Origin: Marsupella aquatica
Taxonomy: Eukaryota > Marchantiophyta
Direction of reading: 5' to 3'
Assembly (NCBI GenBank): GCA_973895155.1
Contig: OZ316896.1
Span: forward strand, 18,786,001-18,850,000
Length of the DNA stretch: 64,000 nucleotides
A program made the translations under genes and the position numbers. Below the pieces are notes generated by a model. It was not told where the DNA came from. It saw nothing but the letters and a program-made list of their open reading frames with translations, and searched no databases. Of the stretch, positions 32,875 through 46,110 are shown piece by piece; within the stretch, counting starts at the first letter, position 1; every line of letters starts with the position of its first letter.

Positions 32875-33510
32875 AGCTTTTTATCAACCTGTCCCCCTAA
32901 CTTGCCGAAATTCGTAAGCTGTCCCCCAAACTATTTTATTTACTTTCCTGCCCCCCATTCAGTATACGAACTGGTATGTTAGAAGTATGGTGCTCTGGAT
33001 GCCAGGTGGCAAGGCGTCATTGGCCCGGATGATTCTGGCTTGTACTCCTTCCCCCCTCCCTGTCGGGCCCGTTTTCCTGATGCAAGGACCCAGGAGGAGG
33101 CCAAACGGCCCTGCCATGAACCTCCGCTCCCCCCCTAATTTTCCGCTGCCCCTGAACTCCGCTGCCCCTGCCCTCGCAAGCGCCAACCTCAGCGGACCTG
33201 AGCCTGAGCGAACCCCCAGCCTTTGCGTTCTGAGCCGAACCCTGGACCTCTGCTGCCCCTGCCTTCGCCAGGCTCAACCTCCATCGAGCCTGAGCCTGAG
33301 CGAACCCCCGGCCTCCGCTGCCCTTGAGCCCTTGCAAACCCTCAACCTCGGCTGCTCCTGAGCCCTCGCAAACCCCCGACCTCCGCTCCCCTAAGCCCCA
33401 TTTTTAGTAAGGAAAAATGTCGCGATTGTTCACACATTCGCCTCCACGGTTTTGGCAGTGTGATATGCTTGCTCTCGATTGAACGCTGCTGCACCCTTCG
33501 CCCATAGGGT
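32875..33510 (+). repeat. Left terminal inverted repeat of the MULE
   Basis: Starts AGCTTTTTATCAACCTGTCC. Matches the reverse strand of 37175-37693. From about 33150 to 33410 it holds extra GC-rich tandem copies of a unit like GAGCCTGAGCGAACCCCC and CCTCCGCTGCCC that the right end has only once or twice, so the left end is roughly 120 bases longer. Similarity fades after about 33510. Confidence 0.85.
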
Positions 33511-34011
33511 TTATGCACAGAGCCGCAACAAAGTTTTTGAATGAGTGCGGGAATCTGTGTCATCGTCTTCCCTGCATTTTCTTGCCCTGTTCTTACAAAG
33601 AAAACAACATTGGGCAAATTTTGGTTCCAGACTTCAGCCTGGTTAAGCTGCATTCAACTTCACTCGACTTTGCTGCCTTGACAACACCAGGAATTCATGA
33701 TCGGCTGCTGGCTAGGGGGCAGTTGGAGGGCGCTGCAGCTGCCATGGAACACACGACAGCAACAGCCTAAACATTGAAGGTATCATTCTTGGAACAAATT
33801 GACTGAATCCAAGCTAGGATGTCCACAACACTAGCAATCTGATCCCTTGGACAGTGTCATTAGCGTGACAAGGTAGACTCAATTCTGCTTGAACTATTCT
33901 GAGCTTTGGCACTGTCTATGTTCATTTCAATCCCTGCCTGGAACATGTGAACCTGCTGTGAAACAGTTATGCTAAAATTTCAATTTCTATGTTTCTATGT
34001 TTGTAGGTATT

Positions 34012-35990
34012 ATGGATCCACAAACACCTATCAAGTTGCAAGTCGGGACAACATTTGAGAACTGGGAGGACTTGAAGAAAGTCATTGTGGATGAGGGAGT
34101 AAAAACTGAGAGAGTTCTTGTCACCCAAAAGAAGGACCATACAAAGTGGAAGGTAAGATGTCGAATGAATGAGGACACCAATGAAAGGCAGTGCCCCTGG
34201 TGGCTGAGGGCAACAAAGAAGTCTAGAACCGAAACTATAACCATAACAGTAGCCAACTTGCACCACTCATGTGAAGCTGCAGATCACTACCACCGCAGGA
34301 TGCATTCCAATTCAGACAGGCTTGCTGACCGCATAATGGATATTATCGGTAAGAATCGCCAAACCAGACCCTCATTCTTGAGGGACTCAGCCCAAGCATT
34401 AGTCCATCCAGATATAAAATACCACACTGCATATGCTGCAAAGCAAAGGTGTTTAAAACGATTAGATGGAGACCAGACAGAGTCATTCAAGTTCATCCCT
34501 GCCCATTGCCACCATATCCTTGAACGTGACCCAGGGGCATTTGCTAAGTACAGGGCTCCTGGTGGTCAATTGGATATGTTGTTTGTTTGCCCTTCGGCTT
34601 CCAAGGAAGCATATCGTCATTGCAGGCCCATGGTGGCCTTGGATGGCACCCATACACGGTGTATGTATCCTGGAGTTTTACTTTTGGCCACCACACTCGA
34701 TGCCAACAACACTGTGATTATTCTTGCTTACAGTTGGGTGCCATCAGAAAATGAAGAGAACTGGATGTTTTTCCTGAATTTGTTACGAGATTCCATTCCT
34801 AACTTGAGCAAGATAGGCACTGTGTTTATTTCAGACAAGGAGAAGGGGTTGACTGATGGGGTGCCACGAATTTTTCCTCATGCATATCCTGCATATTGCA
34901 CATGGCACCTAGCAGAGAATGTGCATAAACACTACGGAAAAGAAATCAGGAAGTTGTTTGAGTCCTTGCCTTATGCAATGACTCCAACAAAGTTCAGTCT
35001 TAGATTGGAGAAGATCAAGGCTAAAAACCCTGCTGCTGCTCAGTACATTCAGAGAACAGCAGATCCTAAATATTATTCAAGAGCATTCTTCCCTGGTCGA
35101 AGGCAAGTCATTTTCAATTGCTATAATTGTTTTGTTTCTAGACCATGTTTTGTTGCTCAGAGATGCTGGATGTTTTTGTGATCTGAAATTGTGAGCATTG
35201 AACAATGGTTTGTGCCAGGTGGGGCCATGAAACTTCACAGCAAGCTGAAAGCAGTAATCGTGCTTTCAAACCCCAACGACAGGAGGTAACATTGAATATG
35301 TCTTCTCAGATTTGGGATTATATCATGGTCAAATATTTTGAAAAGCGGGAATTGGCTACCAGTGTCACAACTCCATTCCCACCAAACATTATGACATATT
35401 TGAGGGACATTGAAGAGGCAGCCACTCACCTGACTGCCCACCCTTCCAATGCAATTGAGGTTCAGATAACTGATGATAAAAACAATCAGTATCTTGTGCA
35501 GTTTGAACCTGAGTGGTTTTGCAGTTGTGGCGATTTCCAGGACACTTTGTTACCTTGTGTGCATGCATGGCGGGCCTTGACCAGATTGTGTTTAAGGCAT
35601 TATTATTATGTTTCCCCATTGTATACAACTGACACATTCCGGGCGACATATATGGCTCATCTCCCCGCATTATTGAGGACCGAATTGCTGCCAGACCCCC
35701 ATTGTGGACCACCGTTGAAGAAGCGTAGGAAAGGACGTCCCACAGAGCGACTAAGGATGCAATTTCAAGGTGAGGAAGTGTGTAGATTGCCCAGGAAGTG
35801 TGGTGTGTGTGCTGAACGAGGCCATGACAAGAGGAGCTGCCCAGAACGATCAGCAGCAAGAGAAGCCCTTCGACAAAATGCTGAGAAGAGCCAAGACAAC
35901 ATGGACATGAACAACACTGATAGTAGTCAGGAAAGCTTGGACATTGGGACCTTCTCTCAATTGCTTGAGACAGTAGAATCACAGAGATGA
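34012..35990 (+). CDS. MULE transposase (MURA-like, DDE)
   Basis: Cuts and pastes the element. Two exons, 34012-35102 and 35219-35990, give 620 residues. The intron uses a GC donor (AAGGCAAGT) and an AG acceptor; joining restores RRWGHETSQQAESSN, the usual family block. Residues ~1-90 hold a WRKY-GCM1-type zinc finger (C50, C61, H84/H85, C87). The MULE catalytic domain has ALDGTH (D211), FISDKEKG (D275), the C-x2-H motif CTWH (296-299) and AESSN (E374, likely third acid). A SWIM finger (CSCG...CVH, 465-479) is followed by a basic KKRRKGRPTERLR and a CCHC knuckle (CGVCAERGHDKRSC, 558-571). TTTGTAG just before the ATG could be a 5'-leader splice acceptor; the ORF also opens at 33997. An AATAAA lies at 36099. 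Confidence 0.93.
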
Positions 35991-36098
35991 AACCTGTAGG
36001 CCAATTTTGTTCACAGAATGTGTGAGCTTGGAAGAGCACACCACCACTTTTTGTAATAGTCTAGCACCTGTATACAGGCTTTTTTGTAAACCATTTGC

Positions 36099-36104
36099 AA
36101 TAAA
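36099..36104 (+). terminator. Poly(A) signal of the transposase
   Basis: AATAAA, 109 bases after the transposase stop, in an AT-rich stretch. Confidence 0.6.
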
Positions 36105-36222
36105 TTTCATAAATTCCAATAAGAGATATGTGGAATGAAATGAGGCCATGTTACACACTATTGTTCAAACAGTCTCACAGACTCATGATTGTTTGTGCAA
36201 ATTGTTTGTGCAAATTGGTATT

Positions 36223-36228
36223 TTTATT
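36223..36228 (-). terminator. Poly(A) signal of the second MULE gene
   Basis: AATAAA on the minus strand, 77 bases after the stop of the convergent gene. About 120 bases separate it from the transposase signal, so the two transcripts can end without overlap. Confidence 0.6.
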
Positions 36229-36304
36229 GCATGGAAACTCAATGTGCATGAAAGGTCAAAGTTGCTTGAATGATACTGGGAAAGTGAAGTATTGGTCAAT
36301 CTAC

Positions 36305-36904
36305 TTATGTTGCAGTATGGGGCATTCCCCATGTACCTCGTGCCCTCAATCCATTGTGCATGTACTCTACAGCCTCTGCCCTAGTCTTAAACGATTTGAA
36401 TTTACAATCACTAAATCCCCAGACTTGCTGATTACATTCATCCCATGTCTCATAAATTCCTGGCTGAAATCCACGAACAACAGCGTAGAATTTTCTCTTT
36501 TGCCCTGCTTTCCACACTGTTTTTGGACCATTCACATACTCCACCGGCAAACCAGTGCCCATCCCAGCTGAAACTGTCCTTGGTTCTCCTACTTTGCCAC
36601 AAACAGCTGCTGCTACTATTGCCAAAGGTACTGCTTCAGGGGTTCCAACCTCGACCTTCATCCTGTCACAAATATCCACAGGTCCTTTCCCGTGCTCACT
36701 CATGAAATCTGGAGGCATTTCAGGTGCAGAAGGTGTAGGATTGGGTAATGTATGTATGTGCTCATAACGATTCACACAAGCATGCAGATAATCTGTGGCA
36801 CTGTCCAACAAGTTTGAGATGAAACGAAAAATTGAGGCAAGCAATCTAACAGCTAGCCAAATGCATATTGCAAATGTGTTGAAAACAATGCCCCACTTTG
36901 CCAT
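36305..36904 (-). CDS. MULE accessory protein: membrane-type helix plus RNase H1 N-terminal (hybrid-binding) domain
   Basis: 199 residues from the ATG at 36904 (an in-frame GTG lies at 36910). Residues 5-32 form one hydrophobic segment (GIVFNTFAICIWLAVRLLAS) followed by a basic turn, so a membrane anchor is likely. Residues 50-130 are Pro/Gly/Ala-rich without a motif. Residues 138-183 match the RNase H1 N-terminal/viroplasmin domain: KFYAVVRGFQPGIYETWDEC, then VWGFSDCKFKSFKTRAEAVE. The aromatic and Gly positions of that domain (Y140, G145, G149, W154, F169, F172) are present. The family binds RNA:DNA hybrids or dsRNA. No RNase H catalytic domain follows. It lies inside the MULE, convergent with the transposase, and has its own AATAAA. 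It could be a true element gene or a captured host piece. Confidence 0.78.
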   Translation of the reverse strand: MAKWGIVFNTFAICIWLAVRLLASIFRFISNLLDSATDYLHACVNRYEHIHTLPNPTPSAPEMPPDFMSEHGKGPVDICDRMKVEVGTPEAVPLAIVAAAVCGKVGEPRTVSAGMGTGLPVEYVNGPKTVWKAGQKRKFYAVVRGFQPGIYETWDECNQQVWGFSDCKFKSFKTRAEAVEYMHNGLRARGTWGMPHTAT

Positions 36905-37174
36905 GGCCACAACGTCTCTCCCTGGAAGCTTTCCAAAATATAGAATCCAGAAACGTGTCGAAAGAAAGTGCTACTGATAGTGCTCCACCTAGCAACGGCT
37001 TAATTGTCACCCTCGGCCAGCATTTGATCAGGTGCGCTACAGGAAACTAAGACGCAGGCCGAACAGCTACCAGCATTGAAAAAAAAACATCAACCGGGAA
37101 CATCAATCAACAAACCGCAGGATTGCAGGGTTGAAAGAGAGAGCAAACGATTGCAAACACTTACGACTTCGCAG

Positions 37175-37693
37175 TGACTTTCTGTCTAAACCCTAGGGGC
37201 GCACCAAGATAGCAAGCCTGCCAAACATTGCAGCTGATCAAAGGTCGAGAGCGAGCTGCCAAAAGTTGGGAGGCAAATGTGTCAACATTCCCTGCATTTT
37301 TCCTTTGTAAAAACGGGGCCGGGGGTTCGCGAGCGCTCAGGGTTCGCGAGGGGTAAGCTCAGGCTCAGGCTCCACGGACATTGGGGCTTGTGAGGGCAGG
37401 GGCAGCGGAGGTCAGGGGCAGCGGAAAATTAGGGGGGGAGCGGAGGTTCGTGGCGGGGCTGTTTGGCCTCCTCCCGGGTCCTTGCATCAGGAAAACGGGC
37501 CCCGGCAGGGAGGGGGGAAGGAGTACAAGCCAGAATCATCCGGGCCAATGACGCCTTGCCACCTGGCATCCGGAGCACCATACTTCTAACATACCAGTTC
37601 GTATACGGAATGGGGGGCAGGAAAGTAAATAAAATCGTTTGGGGGACAGCTTACGAATTTCGGCACGTTAAGGGGACAGGTTGATAAAAAGCT
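37175..37693 (-). repeat. Right terminal inverted repeat of the MULE
   Basis: Reverse complement of the left end; its outer edge reads GGTTGATAAAAAGCT and ends at 37693. It likely carries the promoter of the accessory gene, whose ATG is about 270 bases further in. Confidence 0.85.
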
Positions 37694-38787
37694 GTTTTAA
37701 CTTTAGTCTAGGCCACTGATGCACCCCGGCGGCCCCCCTCCCCTCCTTTTGTTTTGGATGGAAACTCATTGAAACGCTGCCACAGTCTCGTAAAGCTCCC
37801 TTAGAAACGCAGGAGTTTCCTCTCTTACCACTAAAATAGAAATGGGTATCTAGTAGTGGGTGGGAAAGAATGACTTGCCCAACAAGAGCCACATAGGGGT
37901 TGCAATAAATGAGTTTCTTGACAAGAGTAGCATGAAAACTCAACGTACTGTTGCTCCATAAAATCAAGACTTCACTTCAGGAGCCCCTTTCATGGTTAGC
38001 TATCCAAGTATTGTTGGCTCGTAAATTCTGTCAGGAATTCAAGTTACTGGCATGTAAACATTTCTGGAAATGATTCCTATTTCCATAATTGTTGCCCATA
38101 AATAAATATTTTTTAGAGCAGAAATTACTTATTATAATTCATATCTGGGCCCCGATCTGGGCAGGGTTCTAAACCTCCTGTAGCTCAAGGAAAGTTCAGG
38201 AAATATTCCTGCAGGATTTCTTCACTTTTTGGTTTTCTTCACATTCTCCTTTGTTACTAAATATTGTTCCTAAATATTGTTCCTAAACACTAGTGTGTGT
38301 GATACTAATTATGGTAGTCAGTGTAGCTCCAGGAGAGTTCAAAAAATCTTCTTGCAGGTTTTTTTCACTTTCTGGTGACAGGTTTTTTCCACTTTCTGGT
38401 CACAGAACCTTTGGTCCCGTGGTTGCAGGCTAGTAATTCTGGTCACAGGGTTGCGCATTATGCTATACAGAAGTAAGAAGAGCTCGAATCAATCTCGAGC
38501 ACTGCGGAGTGTGGAAGTTCATCCCGTTTCTCGGTTTGCAATGCAAGTATTGTAGGCTCAGGAGTCAGACGAGCGCAAATCAATGTCAAGCACTGTGGAG
38601 TGTGTACTCTTCAGGGGATTCTCAACTGCAGACCACCTTGCACTTGTCGGCTAACGGCTATGATTATTGAACCAGGTAAATTGTCGTAGCCTGCAGGAGA
38701 AGTCGAGGTGTCGGGTATCCTTACGCGCGTCAAGCGCAATAAATGTTGTCGAGTCCCGTCCCGTGCAGCAAAAGACCAAAAGTTATC

Positions 38788-39285
38788 GCCTCCATTCTCT
38801 TTCTGGTCTATGAGCGGAATAGTGGATTGCAGCAACAGTTGTCTCCTTCATTCTCTTTCTGGTTTAATGAGCGAAATCTTTCCTTCTCTTTCTGGTTTAA
38901 TGAGCGAAATTCTTCATTCTCTTTCTGATTTAATAAGCGAAATAGTGGGATGATAGAAAAGGGGTTGCAGCAAACGTTTGTCGCCTTCGTTCGCTTTCTG
39001 ATTTTAATGAGCGAAAGTGGTATATACGAGCGAAAAGGATTATTTTGTCCTTCCGTGATTGAAGCAAAAGTCGTGGCCTTAAAACTTGTTCTGGTTTAAT
39101 GAGCGAAACAGTGGGATTGAGTAAAGATTTCACTGAACTCCATTCATTGAAACAGAAATGATGTGATAAAAAATGATTCTTTTCTCCTCCCTTGAAGCAA
39201 AGTAGTCGCCTTCATTCTCTTTCTGGTTCATTGAGCGAAATTGTGGATGAAAAGGCGCTGTTTGGTGGTTTGATGAGCGAAATCA
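38788..39285. repeat. Interspersed minisatellite, eight TGAGCGAAAT copies
   Basis: The core TTCTCTTTCTGGTTTAATGA followed by GCGAAAT appears near 38789, 38845, 38881, 38911, 38983, 39085, 39209 and 39261 with small changes. The gaps between copies vary from 0 to about 100 bases. Some gaps also share a block with AGTGGGAT and TTGCAGCAA. The longer unit may therefore be about 60 bases. Confidence 0.8.
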
Positions 39286-40087
39286 ACAACTGAAGTCGAA
39301 AACAATCTCTCCATAGCATTCAGCTGATTCCAATCCCCAACAGATTTACTCACTGGTGCCATGAGTACCAATTTAAAAGGCACAGTTAATCACAAGCGCT
39401 GTCGATTTCTAATTCAGATTGAGCCCTTGCGTGCATCAAATACGACGTCTTTGCTCTCTAACTAAAGAGCCACAGCGGGAGCCACAGTAAGTACTGCGGT
39501 TCCATCTGTCGAAAAGTACATTGTAATGTGAATTGTGGAGCTCAATAGCTTGAATTTCGCGTTCACACCTTCATTGAGAATCATCCATGCTCGTTCAGCT
39601 ACAGCGATCATCCAACGCACGTGAAAGATCTTCGGGCCGGGTACGCGGAAAATCTCAAGAGGACTCTACTACACACGAAACCTCTGATTCAATTCCAATG
39701 ATAATCAGTATTAGGACAAGCAAGGTCTGGTCCAATTCAAACAAAGGCGTCGTGATTGAAAAAACGCACCGAGTGCAAGCATGAGGAAGCTCAAAGTGAA
39801 AAGTGGCCAAGGAACAATTATGTTGTAATTTCATCTCAAACACAACGTCATTCAGGTTTTCCCAACACATAGGGTAATGTCCTTCAAAACTGAACTCTAT
39901 CCTTCAAAACTCCGACACAACACCCAGGTCGATCTTTTATTGGAGACACTGAGATAGTTAAGGCTTTTAACCTTCTTAGGCTCACGTACTGTGCCTGGCC
40001 ATGGCCTGATTGAGCCCTGAGGACAAGGCATGGAGGTCAAGCCCTGCTGGTAATCACACATCAAAATGTGGTTGCATGGTTGCATTC

Positions 40088-40275
40088 ATTGATTGAAAGA
40101 AAAAAACTAGTATTATCATGATATGCAGGGGTGCCATACATAATATCTGTCATATATTTTGATCTGCAGTTACCTAGATGCATTGATTGAAAGAAAAAAA
40201 CTAGTATTATCATGATATGTAGGGGTACCGTACATAGTATCTGTCATATTTTGATGTGCAGTTACCGAGATGCTG
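40088..40275. repeat. 94-bp tandem duplication ending in the GATGTGCAGTTAC motif
   Basis: ATTGATTGAAAGAAAAAAAC begins at 40088 and 40182. Each copy runs through TAGTATTATCATGATATG and ends TTTTGAT-TGCAGTTACC-AGATGC, a relative of the 25.7-26.3 kb repeat. Confidence 0.85.
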
Positions 40276-41451
40276 GGTAATCACACTGGCTGCATCAAGG
40301 GCGAGGCATGAAAAGTGAGGCCCCACACAGGATTGTGGGCGGAGGCGCCGGGCACACAGTAAGGTCTTGCAGGGCAGACAGTAAGAACTTTCAGGTCGAT
40401 CAAAAAACATCAAAAATACATTTTTTTTCAGCAAAGAGTGAGGAATTCTTCGCACACAAACCACAATTGACAAACTTAAACCCTTGGTAGTTTCCCCCAT
40501 TGATTTTCAAGGCATTATTGGCGATTTGTATCAGTTCATTTTTTTAAAATGAAGCCCAGATAGACCTCCTGCTGGACATTGTTGGACGTGCTCCAGTGTA
40601 CCACATTTTGGTGATGCATGGGGGTTTTGAGCTCATCTTCAGTCTAAAACATAATTTTTAATCTTTGACCTGCAAACACCTGCAAGACAACTGCTGTAGA
40701 GGAGGAGACCAAAAAAAAACACAAACCCTAATATGTCATATTACACAATGAAAACTAATATAATGGAATGTATCCTTCTGCATTCACATGATGAATAACT
40801 CAACCAAGACAACCAAAAATGCAATTTTATTTTGATGGAAATGTAGCCTACCTACTCCTCTAGTACATGGTCAAAACTAAAAAATATTTGAATTTATGAG
40901 TATTCAAGTTATTATAATTCCTTGGAATGGTTTATCTTTTATATAATTTTAACCTTGAAAACCCCATGGGAAAAGGGAAAACAAGCAGCTCAAGAAAGTT
41001 ATAATTAAAATCATATTTTGGTAAATGTGGTCCATGAGGGTTTCAAAAGACCTACCTACTGGCCCATGGGAGATTTATTTCTCATTTTCCTCTTCTACTT
41101 TTATCAAAATTAGTATGGAGGTCTTTTAACCAAAGCATTAAGGACAACAATAGCCTCTCAAGCGCCATTCCTGGTGCAAATGAACTTGTGCACTTTGTAA
41201 TGAGAGTTATAAGTGCCTTCCTCAAACAGGATAGTTTAAGCAAGCATACATAGACCAGAAATCCAGTAAAGAAAACAACTACGGTGTAGAAGATATTGGC
41301 AGACAAGACTACCTCAGTTGCTAGTCATGGATTTCCGCACTTTCTGTTGGTGTCTAATTCTGTCATTTAAAATGGGATTCCATTGAGGTTCGTGGTCCAC
41401 ATTTGAATACCAGTATATCGCCACTTTGTCAGGCTCTTACTAGTCACGAAT

Positions 41452-41705
41452 CACTCAGGACTGCTTTTCGACTGAACAAGCTAGACCCCTTTTAACTTGA
41501 ACCGACTGGGATACAGAAACTGCATGTAAAACTTCTCACTCAGGACTGCTTTTCAACTGAACAACCTAGACCCCTTCAATTTGAACCGATTGGGATACAG
41601 AAACTGCATGTAAAACTTCTCACTCAGGACTGCTTTTCAACTGAACAACCTAGACCCCGTTTAAATTGACCCGATTGGGATATAGCAACTGCACATAAAA
41701 CTTCT
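41452..41705. repeat. Three tandem copies of about 84 bp beside HINT
   Basis: ACTCAGGACTGCTTTTC starts at 41453, 41538 and 41622. Copies two and three agree more closely with each other than with copy one. The block ends 28 bases from the HINT stop codon, so it is likely part of the HINT 3' UTR or terminator. Confidence 0.88.
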
Positions 41706-41732
41706 CAAGGAATGCAGCCTTCAGATTCAAAA

Positions 41733-44692
<2,960 letters not shown>

Positions 44693-44856
44693 ACCTGTCA
44701 AATGCTTGCGCAGCACCCCAATTCGCTTCGCTGATGGGTCCCCAATTGCTCGCTCCCGAAGTCTCTGCCGTCCCTGGTCTGCTGATTCACTCAGCTATGC
44801 CTCAATCAGTCAGCCTGGACAGAATCTCAATGGCCTCGACTCCAGCCTCGATTCGA

Positions 44857-45205
44857 TGATCGATCGATCGATTTCTCTGCCAGTCACGTTCCTGGCTGTC
44901 CTCTCAGTCGGCAGGCGTGGAAATCACTAAGACGAGAGAGCTACCGCTGATGCTGAGAAGGCGAGAAGCACTATGGGCTTGCACCACAATTTCCACGGAA
45001 GAATTGTACCATTCTTCTATATGTACTAAGCATCGATCGATCGATTTCTCCGCCCCTCGCGTTCCTGGCTGTCCTCTCAGTCGGCTTAGAAATCTCTAAA
45101 GGAACGAGAGCAGATGCTGACGCTGAGAAGGCGAGAAGCGCTTCGTGTGCTTTCTAGTCATAAATTACAATTTCCACGAAAGGATTGTACCATTCTTCGG
45201 TACCT
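44857..45205. repeat. 173-bp tandem duplication upstream of HINT
   Basis: GATCGATCGATTTCTC starts both units (44861 and 45034). Shared blocks are GTTCCTGGCTGTCCTCTCAG, TGAGAAGGCGAGAAGC, CAATTTCCACG and TTGTACCATTCTTC. The first unit begins 165 bases before the HINT ATG, so promoter elements may have been doubled. Confidence 0.85.
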
Positions 45206-45950
45206 GTACTGTACGTGTACTGGAGCTGAGGTTCTTTTGTTCGACGGAAGCGAAGCAATTCGACTGTCACAGAAAGCGGGATTGACGGGCCCACTTCGCA
45301 ATTAGTGAGTCGGTCGAAGTTGTTGTCATTATCAATTAAAAACTATATCATCTGATCAGTACCCAAATAGGGGATTAAGGCGTGTCAAAGCAAATAGGGG
45401 ATTAAGGGCTGTCTTGCATGTGCAAGAGTCCTGAAAAATACTACCCTTAGCAGCCCACAGATGCCGAGAAAAAATGTGGACCCAGGATCTAAACACAATC
45501 AAGAACGGCTTACATGTGAAGTGTTTATTCAGTCAGATCTACTGCCATTTTGTTTTATTCAAAGTTCAAAATTTGGGACCTCAAGGGCCGGAAAATTGCC
45601 CTTGTATATCCTCCAAAGACGCCATCAGGACTGCCGGCTTGTCGTTTCACTTAGAGATGCCATGGGTTCATTTGAGGGCCAAAAATTAAAGGACCTTGCA
45701 CATGCAAAACGACCCTAAGGCGTGTTAAAGCAAAGCTGTAACCTTACATTACACTTAAGGCTTACCATATAAAACGTTGTTATGGTCAGGACAAAATCAC
45801 TATGGGCAACCACAAAAATGTACTCTATAAGGATGATACGTCCAAATAAATAAAGCTGTAACACTTTGGTTACGGGAGAACTTTGACACGCCCTATTGTC
45901 TATTTATTTATGAAGTGTTGTTTGGGTTCAAGATATCGCATTAGGGTATC

Positions 45951-46110
45951 TCAAAGGAGGGTCCTTAGTGAAAATTATAGATTTGTGGTACATCCTGTAA
46001 TTCTCAAAGGAGGGTCATTAGTGAAAATTATGGATTTGTACGTGGTACATCCTGTAACTCTGAAAGAGGGTGATTAGAGAAAACTTTGTATTTGTGGTCC
46101 ATCCTATAGC
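45951..46110. repeat. Three tandem units of 53-57 bp
   Basis: TCAAAGGAGGGTC-TTAGTG, AAAATTATAGATTTG, GTGGTACATCCTGTA repeat at 45951, 46004 and 46061, with decay in the third. Confidence 0.8.

Larger units (their letters stand above)
32875..37693 (+). mobile_element. Autonomous-looking Mutator-like element (MULE), 4.8 kb
   Basis: Two long inverted ends (32875-33510 and 37175-37693) enclose a transposase gene on the plus strand and a second gene on the minus strand, facing each other tail to tail. In the outer ~170 bases I count about five mismatches between the ends, so the element is young or under selection. Both genes are open. The bases next to the ends (AATTAGGCA left, GTTTTAACT right) do not form the 9-bp duplication expected of MULEs, so the exact edge may differ slightly or a flank may have changed. 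Maize MuDR has the same convergent two-gene plan. Confidence 0.88.
37694..41732. other. Spacer with minisatellite and tandem blocks
   Basis: No gene is supported. It holds an irregular minisatellite (38788-39285), a 94-bp tandem duplication (40088-40275) and three 84-bp tandem units close to the HINT 3' end (41452-41705). 40.3-41.4 kb shows only AT-rich unique sequence. Confidence 0.6.

Noticed and set aside
33513-33770. 85-residue frame in the left inner part of the MULE
   Set aside because: Overlaps the end of the inverted repeat and the transposase leader; no motif. More likely part of an untranslated first exon.
36128-36571. 147-residue plus-strand frame in the MULE
   Set aside because: It is the antisense shadow of the accessory gene, which has a recognisable domain and its own poly(A) signal.
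32866-37702. A 9-bp target duplication at the MULE edges
   Set aside because: AATTAGGCA on the left and GTTTTAACT on the right do not match, and shifting the edge by a base or two does not help.
38788-39285. Resemblance to a CRISPR array
   Set aside because: Spacing is irregular, copies vary and the DNA is a plant nucleus with no cas genes.
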